DNA of 11,488 nucleotides from Victivallaceae bacterium (GCA_028698975.1 JAQVVK010000058.1:1-11488), one strand, 5' to 3'; counted from the stretch's first letter, positions 1 to 5,680 are shown. The notes: generated from the sequence alone by a model not told the origin. Translations and numbers: made by a program.

Positions 1-162
1 ATTGAACAGGAAAATAAATCTGACTATCAGAAAATCGTTCGGATTTCGGACGCTCAAAATTGCAAAAGTGTGCTTATATCACCAACTTGGCGAACTACCG
101 GAACCGACGTTCGCCCACAAATTCTGGTGAAGAGGCAAAAATTTTTTGGACGCTTCGCTTAA
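1..162 (+). CDS. Possible 3' end of an unrecognised CDS (left-edge partial)
   Basis: Frame 1 is open from the first base to a TAA at 160-162, giving 53 codons with no start inside the window. The peptide matches no family I recognise. Its last codons lie in the AT-rich inverted repeat at 136-171, so an older gene may have had its end remodelled by repeat DNA, as seems to have happened to murB-ddl further right. An open stretch of this length is not rare by chance, and frame 2 is also open to about 130. This is a weak call that needs the sequence to the left. Confidence 0.15.
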   Translation: MEQENKSDYQKIVRISDAQNCKSVLISPTWRTTGTDVRPQILVKRQKFFGRFA

Positions 163-171
163 AAATTTTTG
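136..171. repeat. AT-rich inverted repeat
   Basis: Arms of 11 bp at 136-146 (caaaaattttt) and 161-171 (aaaaatttttg) are perfect reverse complements around a 14-nt loop. A transcript in either direction could form a hairpin with a T-run in or after the stem, so it might act as a terminator for a gene to the left. It could equally be the edge of a repeat element. No direct evidence decides between these. Confidence 0.5.
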
Positions 172-194
172 TTGAGCGTACGCCCGCCTTTGGT

Positions 195-215
195 CAGAGG
201 GCTGCTCGCCCTCTG
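195..215. repeat. Perfect hairpin, 8-bp stem
   Basis: cagagggc at 195-202 pairs with gccctctg at 208-215 around a tgctc loop. No T-run follows, so it is not a standard intrinsic terminator. It sits directly before repeat unit A1 and may belong to the same element. Confidence 0.6.
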
Positions 216-223
216 CTACACCT

Positions 224-279
224 CGCAAGGGCAAAGCCCTTGACCTAACGCCGCTTACGCGGCTGCTGTGCAGAGCATT
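224..279. repeat. Repeat unit A, copy 1
   Basis: This 56-bp unit matches 415-470 at all but two adjacent positions (tac against atc in the centre). It contains two small palindromes: aagggc-aaa-gccctt, and gccgc-ttac-gcggc, whose loop carries the differing bases. Conserved stems with a variable loop suggest that the folded form is what is kept. Confidence 0.8.
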
Positions 280-300
280 GGCGATGACTTGGCATGGGGG

Positions 301-351
301 GCCGGGGGAATCCCCCGGCGGCGCAAGTTAGCTTTTGCGGTACGCAAAAGC
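301..351. repeat. Two adjacent strong hairpins
   Basis: The first hairpin is at 301-319 (8-bp GC-only stem, loop aat). The second is at 331-351 (9-bp stem gcttttgcg, loop gta). They lie between repeat unit A1 and unit B1. Such paired palindromes resemble REP or MITE parts. Neither is followed by a T-run. Confidence 0.6.
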
Positions 352-365
352 GCACGCGCCGAGAG

Positions 366-411
366 CACCGCTTTCCTTTGCCTACTTTCCTTTCACGGGG
401 AAAGGAAAGTA
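366..411. repeat. Repeat unit B, copy 1
   Basis: This 46-bp unit is identical to 517-562. It carries the 9-mer ctttccttt twice in direct orientation (371-379 and 385-393) and once inverted (401-409). The second and third form a perfect 12-bp stem (383-394 with 400-411) around the loop acggg. Unit A2 follows only 3 bp later. Confidence 0.85.
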
Positions 412-414
412 CGG

Positions 415-470
415 CGCAAGGGCAAAGCCCTTGACCTAACGCCGCTATCGCGGCTGCTGTGCAGAGCATT
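415..470. repeat. Repeat unit A, copy 2
   Basis: This is the second copy of the 56-bp unit at 224-279, 191 bp downstream, with two mismatches in the central loop. It abuts unit B1, which gives the order A1-B1-A2-B2. Confidence 0.8.
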
Positions 471-515
471 TGCAATGATTGTATTTCGATCAAGGCGAGC
501 GAAGCCGCCGCGACG

Positions 516-2399
516 TCACCGCTTTCCTTTGCCTACTTTCCTTTCACGGGGAAAGGAAAGTAGGGGACGTTTCATCGCTGCGTAAACCAACGTTGTGGTC
601 ATGCGCTCAAATGACATGCCAGATACCCGCGCCGCTTTAGGTACCAAACTCGTCGCCGTACAACCCGGAAGCGAATTTCCCTCCAATACATAGGGAACCC
701 CGTCCGGCGATACAATGAAGTCTACCCGCAAAATATCACGACACCCCGCTCCAAAATAAAAACGACGCGCCATCTCGGCCGCCCGCTCAAGCTCCACCTT
801 GCCCAATGACTCCACCGGACAGAAATACTGCGTGTGTCCGTTTTTATACACGTATTTTGCGTCCCAGTCATAAAAACCATGCGGACTGCGGATTTCTATC
901 GCCGGCAGGATTTCTCCATTGACCAGCGGTACCGTGATCTCAACCCCGCGTACAAATTCTTCGGCAAGGATCTCTCCGGCCATAGCCAATTCGGAATCCA
1001 ACGCCTCCGACAACTTCTCCGGTGCATCAACCTTGATTATGCCTACCGTCGAACCCTCGCGAGGAACTTTTAAGATTACCGGAAATGTGAACCCCGCCGG
1101 CAACTCGCGGTGTTCCGCCGTAAGCACACACCAGCGCGCCGTAGGTATCGCCAGATTGTCCAGCATCCGCTTGGTCGCAACTTTGTCCATAACCAGATCA
1201 CTGGCGGCACTCCCAGAGCCGACAAATCGCAACCCAGCGGCTTCCAACTCCTTCTGAAGACGACCGTCTTCGCCGAAACCGCCATGCAATACCGGGTAAA
1301 CCACGTCGCAACTGCGCATCGAGTCGCTTACTTCGCATTGCTTGATGTCGGTTAACTCGACCTCAAAACCGGCATTGGTCAAGGCCGCCGCCACAGCCGC
1401 GCCGCTGCGTAACGAAACATCGCGCTCGCTGCTGACTCCGCCGTAAAGCACATTGATCCGGGGCGACGGCACCGCAGCCAACAGTTTTGATTCAGCGTGC
1501 GGATCAACAAACTTCATCTCGGGACGCAGGTAAAATCCGAACTTCTCCGCAACCGCACGACGCAGTGTCGCCATCAATTCAATGCAGTCGGCCTCCGTCG
1601 CCTTGCCGCGATTCACAATGTAGTTGGCGTGCTTGGGGCTGACTTCCAACGCTCCGGAAGCAAATCCGCGCAGCCCGGCGCGATCGATCAGCATGCCGGC
1701 CGGCTCCTGCGCCGAAACGTTGCGAAACGCGCACCCTGCGGTGCGGCCGCCTGGTTCGCGCTGCCGCCGGGCGGCGAGTTCGGCCTCGATTGCGGCGTTT
1801 TCTTTGGCGGAGTCACCGGAAATCAGTTCGAGTTCGACTTCCGTCACGATTACGTCGGACGGAATCGAACTTGAGCGGTAACTCCATTCAAGCTTGTCGC
1901 CATCCGCGCTCCATGCCGTGCCGTCGCCCCGGAACCCGGAAACTTTGCTCACCAGCGAGCCGATTTCGACCCCGTTGGCTCCGGCATTCATACGCAACGC
2001 GCCGCCCACGGTGCCGGGAATCCCGGCCAGCGCGGCCAGCCCGCTCAACTTCGCCGCCGCGCACCGCCGTGCCAGCTCCGGCAGCCGCAGCATGGCTCCG
2101 GCGGTGACCCGATTGGCGTTGGCGGCAAATCCGGAGAAGCCTTCCCGCGCCAGTTTGATGCCCACCGCTTCAAGCGGAGCATCCGCCCCCACCAGATCGG
2201 TGCCGCCGCCGAACACGAAAAAGTTTTCGCCTTGCGACGAGATCAACTTCAGCAATGTCTGGAGTTGTTCACCGTTGTCCGGTTCGGCCAGAAGCGGCAG
2301 CTTGCCGCCCACCCCGAGCGTGGTCAATTCCGAATACGGCGTCTCCTTGCGGATCGCCAGACCCGGGATCGCCCCGGCCAGAAAATCATATTGCATCAT
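516..2399 (-). CDS. murB-ddl: MurB-Ddl fusion: UDP-MurNAc dehydrogenase / D-Ala-D-Ala ligase
   Basis: One 627-residue cytoplasmic protein joins two peptidoglycan-precursor enzymes. Residues about 1-298 are MurB, which reduces UDP-GlcNAc-enolpyruvate with NADPH and FAD. Visible MurB motifs are the FAD loop FGGGTDLV (63-70), the stretch GIPGTVGGALRMNAGA (126-141), YR (174-175) and the catalytic Glu E294. The usual catalytic Ser is Cys, C223, in GCAFRN. Residues about 314-611 are a complete ATP-grasp Ddl: YGGVSSERDVSL (E325), REGSTVGI (S450), FYDWDAKY (Y516) and metal ligands D560, E573 and N575. Tyr at the position of E. coli DdlB Y216 favours D-Ala-D-Ala over D-Ala-D-Lac. A 15-residue basic tail (613-627) comes from repeat unit B. 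The ATG overlaps the hisI stop as TAATG, and a second ATG follows directly. The joining region (299-313) has no stop or clear internal start, so the fusion seems real. Confidence 0.93.
   Translation of the reverse strand: MMQYDFLAGAIPGLAIRKETPYSELTTLGVGGKLPLLAEPDNGEQLQTLLKLISSQGENFFVFGGGTDLVGADAPLEAVGIKLAREGFSGFAANANRVTAGAMLRLPELARRCAAAKLSGLAALAGIPGTVGGALRMNAGANGVEIGSLVSKVSGFRGDGTAWSADGDKLEWSYRSSSIPSDVIVTEVELELISGDSAKENAAIEAELAARRQREPGGRTAGCAFRNVSAQEPAGMLIDRAGLRGFASGALEVSPKHANYIVNRGKATEADCIELMATLRRAVAEKFGFYLRPEMKFVDPHAESKLLAAVPSPRINVLYGGVSSERDVSLRSGAAVAAALTNAGFEVELTDIKQCEVSDSMRSCDVVYPVLHGGFGEDGRLQKELEAAGLRFVGSGSAASDLVMDKVATKRMLDNLAIPTARWCVLTAEHRELPAGFTFPVILKVPREGSTVGIIKVDAPEKLSEALDSELAMAGEILAEEFVRGVEITVPLVNGEILPAIEIRSPHGFYDWDAKYVYKNGHTQYFCPVESLGKVELERAAEMARRFYFGAGCRDILRVDFIVSPDGVPYVLEGNSLPGCTATSLVPKAARVSGMSFERMTTTLVYAAMKRPLLSFPRERKVGKGKR
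517..562. repeat. Repeat unit B, copy 2, overlapping the end of murB-ddl
   Basis: This is an exact 46-bp copy of 366-411. Two flanking bases on each side extend the stem to 14 bp (532-545 with 551-564, loop acggg). It lies inside the last codons of the minus-strand murB-ddl frame and encodes most of its final 15 residues. The TGA stop at 516-518 spans the repeat edge. The hairpin could end or stabilise the operon transcript, but there is no T-run for a classic intrinsic terminator. Confidence 0.85.
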
Positions 2400-2782
2400 T
2401 ATTTTTTCCCGTAAACTTTTTCCGGTTCAAAGACCGGCTTTGATATTTCCGCCGTCTCGCCGTCGGGCGTCACCCGGCGGAAAAAACAACTGCGGTGGCC
2501 GGTGTGACAGGCGGCTCCGCCGATTTGTTCGACCTTGTAGATGACCGAATCGTTGTCGCAGTCGATCAACACTTCGTGCACGATCTGCACGTTGCCGCTG
2601 GTTTCGCCCTTGCGCCATAACTGCCGACGACTGCGCGACCAGTAAACGGCGCGCCCCGTCGAGAGGGTTTCTTGCCACGCGTCGGCGTTGATGAAAGCTT
2701 GCATCAACACTTCGCCGGAGCGATAATCCTGAGCGATGGCGACCGCCAGGCCGCCCCCTTTTTCAAAATCCGGTTCTGTCAT
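2399..2782 (-). CDS. hisI: Phosphoribosyl-AMP cyclohydrolase (HisI), stand-alone
   Basis: HisI opens the adenine ring of phosphoribosyl-AMP, the third step of histidine synthesis, in the cytoplasm. The 127-residue length fits the single-domain enzyme without the HisE pyrophosphatase part. Motifs are clear: LMQAFIN (26-32), YWSRSRRQLWRKGETSGN (47-64), then D74, D76 and D78 for magnesium and C75, C92 and C99 for zinc in DCDND and CHTGHRSC. The start overlaps the stop of the upstream Memo gene as TAATG, and its own stop overlaps murB-ddl the same way, so translation is probably coupled along the operon. No other his gene is in the window, so it has left any histidine operon. Confidence 0.95.
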   Translation of the reverse strand: MTEPDFEKGGGLAVAIAQDYRSGEVLMQAFINADAWQETLSTGRAVYWSRSRRQLWRKGETSGNVQIVHEVLIDCDNDSVIYKVEQIGGAACHTGHRSCFFRRVTPDGETAEISKPVFEPEKVYGKK

Positions 2783-3651
2783 TATTTTCCCACATTTTCA
2801 AAATATATGCCAATATAATCAACCGCCGACCGATAGTCGCCGGTAACTTCTCCGCTGTCGCAGTGCAATGCGACGTTTCCGCGCACTGCGGCTGCGCCGC
2901 GCCGCCGGAGCAGCGCGATCAACGCCGCGAGCGGTATCGCCCCGCAAATCGTCGCCCCGGTCGAATTGATGAACTGAATAAATCCGTCAAAATCCAGATT
3001 GCAAATAAGTTTGGCCGCCTCTCCGTCAAGTTCGCGCATACGGTTTCGCACATCGTCTTCAAACGGCACATAACCGTAATCCATCCCGAAATGGGTGAAG
3101 TCGGAGCTTACGATCCAAAGTATATCGCCGCCCAACCCGTCCAGCGCGGCGGCCGCACGCTTCAGCTCCGGTGCGTTTAACGAGCCGAACACCAGCGGCA
3201 GCACCGGCAACTCGCCAAACCACCTCCGGATCAGCGGCAGCTCCACTTCGCAGGAGTGTTCCTGCCGGTGCGCGTCGTTGCGCCGCACAAATATCTCCGG
3301 CTCCGCCGCGATGAGAGCTTCACCCAGCCCGGCCGCGACCGCCACCGTGCCCAGCGGCGTGGCGAATCCATAGTAATCCGGCACCGCAATGCCGTGAAAA
3401 CCCACCCGGTGCGAGGGAGCCATCACTGCCGCGGCGCGGTAATGGCCGGCCGTTGCCCGTCCGAGTGCGGCGGCGGCCGCCTTCAGCGAAAACACATACC
3501 CGGCATGCGGCAGCACACAGGCGGCCACCCCCGCGTCCGATACGGTAATACCATTGGCGGCGGCGTCGATTTGCCGTGCGAGCACCGCGGGGTCGGCGTC
3601 ATAAAAACTGCCGGCGAAAGCCGCCGGCCGGATTTTTTTCTCATCACTCAT
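2782..3651 (-). CDS. Memo-like protein (AmmeMemoRadiSam system protein B)
   Basis: This is a 289-residue member of the Memo family, related to extradiol dioxygenase-like enzymes. In many prokaryotes it occurs with an AMMECR1 protein and a radical SAM enzyme (AmmeMemoRadiSam), a system whose substrate is not settled. Family signatures present are PHAGYVFS (48-55), PSHR (79-82), QEHSCEVELP (130-139), SSDFTHFG (182-189) and GATICGAIP (232-240). H49, H81 and C236 fit the metal-site residues described for human MEMO1 (His, His, Cys). No AMMECR1 or radical SAM partner lies in this window. It is first in the minus-strand operon, with an SD-like GAGG about 10 nt before ATG 3651 and a candidate promoter just upstream. 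Its link to hisI and murB-ddl is unexplained. Confidence 0.88.
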   Translation of the reverse strand: MSDEKKIRPAAFAGSFYDADPAVLARQIDAAANGITVSDAGVAACVLPHAGYVFSLKAAAAALGRATAGHYRAAAVMAPSHRVGFHGIAVPDYYGFATPLGTVAVAAGLGEALIAAEPEIFVRRNDAHRQEHSCEVELPLIRRWFGELPVLPLVFGSLNAPELKRAAAALDGLGGDILWIVSSDFTHFGMDYGYVPFEDDVRNRMRELDGEAAKLICNLDFDGFIQFINSTGATICGAIPLAALIALLRRRGAAAVRGNVALHCDSGEVTGDYRSAVDYIGIYFENVGK

Positions 3652-3674
3652 CGTATAAAAACCTCATCTTTCCG

Positions 3675-3702
3675 AATATACCATGCGCGAACTAAAAATC
3701 AA
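3675..3702 (-). promoter_or_regulatory. Candidate sigma-70 promoter for the Memo-hisI-murB-ddl operon
   Basis: Read on the minus strand, TTGATT (3702-3697) and TATATT (3680-3675) are 16 bp apart. Transcription would begin near 3668, giving a leader of under 20 nt that still contains the GAGG ribosome site at 3665-3662. Sequence match only. Confidence 0.5.
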
Positions 3703-3736
3703 ATCATAACATCCTGAAAAAAACAGTACATGCGGT

Positions 3737-3755
3737 AATTAGAGTAAATTAGAGT
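3737..3755. repeat. Tandem 9-bp direct repeat, possible operator
   Basis: aattagagt occurs at 3737-3745 and again at 3747-3755, so the copies are 10 bp apart and lie on the same face of the helix. The pair sits between the two divergent promoter regions, about 35 bp upstream of the minus -35 box and about 33-50 bp upstream of the plus -35 boxes. This placement fits an activator or shared regulator site. No regulator gene is in the window. Confidence 0.35.
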
Positions 3756-3788
3756 TCCCGCCGTTCAAAAAGCAAATCAAACGCATCT

Positions 3789-3817
3789 TTGACGTAAACG
3801 GAGTTTGCAATTTAAAT
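3789..3817 (+). promoter_or_regulatory. Candidate prs promoter P1
   Basis: TTGACG (3789-3794), a 17-bp spacer, then TTAAAT (3812-3817). The -35 box is near consensus and the -10 box is weaker. It overlaps P2 with a 16-bp offset, so RNA polymerase could not bind both at once. Confidence 0.4.
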
Positions 3818-3833
3818 GATGCAGGTGTATATT
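3805..3833 (+). promoter_or_regulatory. Candidate prs promoter P2
   Basis: TTGCAA (3805-3810), a 17-bp spacer, then TATATT (3828-3833). The -10 box is near consensus and the spacing is ideal. Transcription would begin near 3840, giving a prs leader of about 175 nt. It is the better of the two by its -10 box. Confidence 0.5.
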
Positions 3834-3874
3834 AGCTTCCCGACGAGTGAAATCTAACCGATTTCCGAAACCTT

Positions 3875-3958
3875 GATCCGGTTCGGGCCGGATCGAAGAC
3901 GCGGGGTTCCGCGTTGCACCGCGGGGGATCGTCAAGAGAACAGAAGGAGCGTCCTCTG
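3875..3958 (+). promoter_or_regulatory. Folded 5' leader of prs with three hairpins
   Basis: Three stems follow one another in the leader: gatccgg/ccggatc (3875-3881 with 3888-3894, 6-nt loop), acgcgg/ccgcgt (3899-3904 with 3909-3914, 4-nt loop) and cag-agga/tcct-ctg (3941-3958, one bulged A). ccgaa at 3866-3870 could also pair with ttcgg at 3882-3886, which would disrupt the first stem, so alternative folds are possible. No riboswitch class is recognised. Confidence 0.35.
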
Positions 3959-4016
3959 TTTTCGCAAGACTCTTCCGCCGCGGCCGTTTCGGAGATCAAA
4001 AACGGGATGGTCCAAA

Positions 4017-4976
4017 ATGGAAATGGAAGAGGCGAAGCACATTTGCGTGTACTCCGGAAGCGCACATCCGGAACTCTCTCAGCAGATCGCCAACTATCTG
4101 GGCATCAATCTCGGCAAAGTGCATTTGACTCATTTCCCCGACGGCGAAATTTTCGTGCAGTTCGAGGAAAACGTCCGCCGCGCCGATGTATTCCTGATTC
4201 AGCCCACTTGCAAGCCGCCTAATGACAACCTCATGGAGCTGATGATAATGATCGACGCCGCCCGCCGGGCCAGCGCCGCTCGCATCACCGCCGTGCTGCC
4301 TTTCTTCGGATATGCGCGGCAGGATCGCAAGGACAAGCCCCGGGTTCCGATCACCGCCAAGCTGGTGGCCAATCTGCTCACGACGGCCGGAGCCGACCGC
4401 ATCATCACTATGGATTTGCATGCGCAGCAGATACAGGGCTTTTTCGACATACCGGTGGATCACCTCTATGCCCGCCCGGTGCTGGTGCCCTACCTTAAGA
4501 AACTCATTGGCGACAACGGCGTAGTGGTGGCTCCCGATTCGGGCAGTGCCAAGATGGCCATGTATTACGGCGACATGCTTGAAGCGGGTTTCGCCGTGGT
4601 GACCAAGCGGCGCATCAATGCGACCACCGTGGCGTCGAGCCATCTGGTCGGCGAAGTCAAAGACCGCGTCTGCGTCATCACCGACGACCTCACCAGTACC
4701 GCCGGTACGCTGTGCGCCGCCGCCAAGATACTTAAAGAACACGGAGCCGCCAAGGTTTATTGCGCGGTTTCACACTGCCTCCTGAGCGACATCGGCAAGG
4801 AAAAGTTGCTGGCCACTCCTGAGATCGAGCAGTTGGTGACCACCGACGCGGTGCCGATCAACGACGACCTGGGCGGCCGTATCAAGGTCATCAGTGTTGC
4901 CCCGCTGCTGGGCGAAGCGATCCGCCGCATTCACGACGGCAAATCGGTTTCTTCGCTGTTTTATATAAATCATTGA
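4017..4976 (+). CDS. prs: Ribose-phosphate pyrophosphokinase (PRPP synthetase)
   Basis: This enzyme makes PRPP from ribose 5-phosphate and ATP, the precursor for purines, pyrimidines, histidine, tryptophan and NAD. The 319-residue length is typical. Key sites: FPDGE for the ATP side, RQDRKDKPRVPIT, H135 in DLHAQQIQGFF, catalytic-loop K197 and R199 in KRR, and the ribose-phosphate loop DDLTSTAGT (223-231). Two motifs differ from textbook enzymes: PDSGSAKMA (173-181) replaces the usual PDxGGVxRA, and the loop reads LTS where MID is common. ATG 4017 is chosen because gggatgg lies 6 nt before it and no family residues are encoded upstream; ATG 4023 is possible. It heads the plus-strand operon and is followed after 41 nt by rplY, a common order in bacteria. 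Its product also feeds HisI's pathway. Confidence 0.95.
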   Translation: MEMEEAKHICVYSGSAHPELSQQIANYLGINLGKVHLTHFPDGEIFVQFEENVRRADVFLIQPTCKPPNDNLMELMIMIDAARRASAARITAVLPFFGYARQDRKDKPRVPITAKLVANLLTTAGADRIITMDLHAQQIQGFFDIPVDHLYARPVLVPYLKKLIGDNGVVVAPDSGSAKMAMYYGDMLEAGFAVVTKRRINATTVASSHLVGEVKDRVCVITDDLTSTAGTLCAAAKILKEHGAAKVYCAVSHCLLSDIGKEKLLATPEIEQLVTTDAVPINDDLGGRIKVISVAPLLGEAIRRIHDGKSVSSLFYINH

Positions 4977-5017
4977 TTCGAAGCTCAAGCGATACCAGTA
5001 CAACAGAAAGGAATTCC

Positions 5018-5680
5018 ATGAGCATCAAGATCCACGAGATCGCGTTCGAGAAACGCAACACGTTCGGCGACAATGCGTCGCGGCGTGCCCGCAAGGCGGG
5101 GATGATTCCCGCCATCGTCTACAGCAAGGGCAAGGAGAGCCTCGCCGTGTCGGTCAACGCCGACAAGTGGAAGGTTGTTTCCGCTCACGCCGCCCACATG
5201 GTGATGCTCACCTGCGGCGACACCAAGATCCCCGCGCTGGTCAGGGAAGTTCAGCACAACTACCTCAAGAACTACGTTTTGCACATTGACTTTCAGGAAG
5301 TCGATCTCAACCGCGAGATCGTTGACCATGTGCCGCTGCACATTCACGGCGACGCGGTCGGCGTGGCGCACGGCGGTATTGTCGAGCAGGAACTTCATAC
5401 CCTTGAAGTTGTCTGCCGGCCGATCGATCTGCCGGAATTCATCGTTGCGGACGCCTCCAAGCTGGATATTGGCGACCGTTTGACGGTGGCCGAGCTGGTG
5501 CTTCCGGAAAACGTCCGTACCAACGTTGACGGCGAGACCGTGGTCTGCCACGTTGTCGTGCCGCGCGAAGAGCCGGAAGCGGCTCCGGAAACCGAAGTGA
5601 CCGAGCCGGAAGCCATCAAGGAAAAGAAGGCTGACGAGGCTGCCGACGGTGCCGCCAAGGACTCCAAGAAGTCGAAGTAA
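5018..5680 (+). CDS. rplY: 50S ribosomal protein L25, CTC/TL5 type
   Basis: L25 binds 5S rRNA in the large ribosomal subunit. At 220 residues this is the long CTC (TL5) form, not the short E. coli form of about 95. An N-terminal L25 domain (about 1-95, starting MSIKIHEIAFEKRNTFG) is followed by a beta-rich C-terminal domain (about 96-185). A charged, Glu/Ala/Lys-rich tail (about 186-220) follows and is probably disordered. ATG 5018 is chosen because AAGGA stands 6 nt before it; the frame is open 15 codons further up without family-like sequence. It lies 41 nt after prs and 27 nt before pth, matching the conserved prs-ctc-pth order. Confidence 0.95.
   Translation: MSIKIHEIAFEKRNTFGDNASRRARKAGMIPAIVYSKGKESLAVSVNADKWKVVSAHAAHMVMLTCGDTKIPALVREVQHNYLKNYVLHIDFQEVDLNREIVDHVPLHIHGDAVGVAHGGIVEQELHTLEVVCRPIDLPEFIVADASKLDIGDRLTVAELVLPENVRTNVDGETVVCHVVVPREEPEAAPETEVTEPEAIKEKKADEAADGAAKDSKKSK

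Larger units (their letters stand above)
163..515. other. Hairpin-rich non-coding stretch with composite repeats
   Basis: No reading frame here looks like a real protein. The stretch holds perfect hairpins at 195-215 (8-bp stem, 5-nt loop), 229-242 (aagggc/gccctt region), 301-319 (gccggggg/cccccggc, 3-nt loop) and 331-351 (gcttttgcg/cgcaaaagc, 3-nt loop), together with repeat units A and B listed separately. The density of short perfect palindromes suggests a mobile or REP/MITE-like repeat cluster. No transposase or target-site duplication is visible. Confidence 0.6.
3652..4016. other. Divergent intergenic control region
   Basis: These 365 bp separate the two divergent operons and hold no convincing gene. 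From left to right they contain the minus-strand promoter, a 9-bp direct repeat with 10-bp period (3737-3755), two overlapping plus-strand promoters (3789-3833) and the folded prs leader (about 3840-4016). Position 3721 to about 3840 is clearly AT-rich compared with the genes. Confidence 0.6.

Noticed and set aside
60..248. 62-codon plus-strand frame in the left region
   Set aside because: It reads through the AT-rich inverted repeat and into repeat unit A, its peptide has no recognisable domain and there is no ribosome site before its ATG. Probably translated repeat DNA.
245..493. 82-codon minus-strand frame over repeat units A and B
   Set aside because: Its peptide contains the same SFPRERKVGKGKR segment as the murB-ddl tail because both read through repeat unit B. 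The rest reads through hairpins. No family or start signal.
366..562. CRISPR array or tandem repeat
   Set aside because: Only two copies of each unit exist, the spacing is unequal, two repeat families alternate and no cas gene is present.
2390..2410. Frameshift or pseudogene at the hisI to murB-ddl junction
   Set aside because: The one-base TAATG overlap keeps both frames intact, and both proteins are complete.
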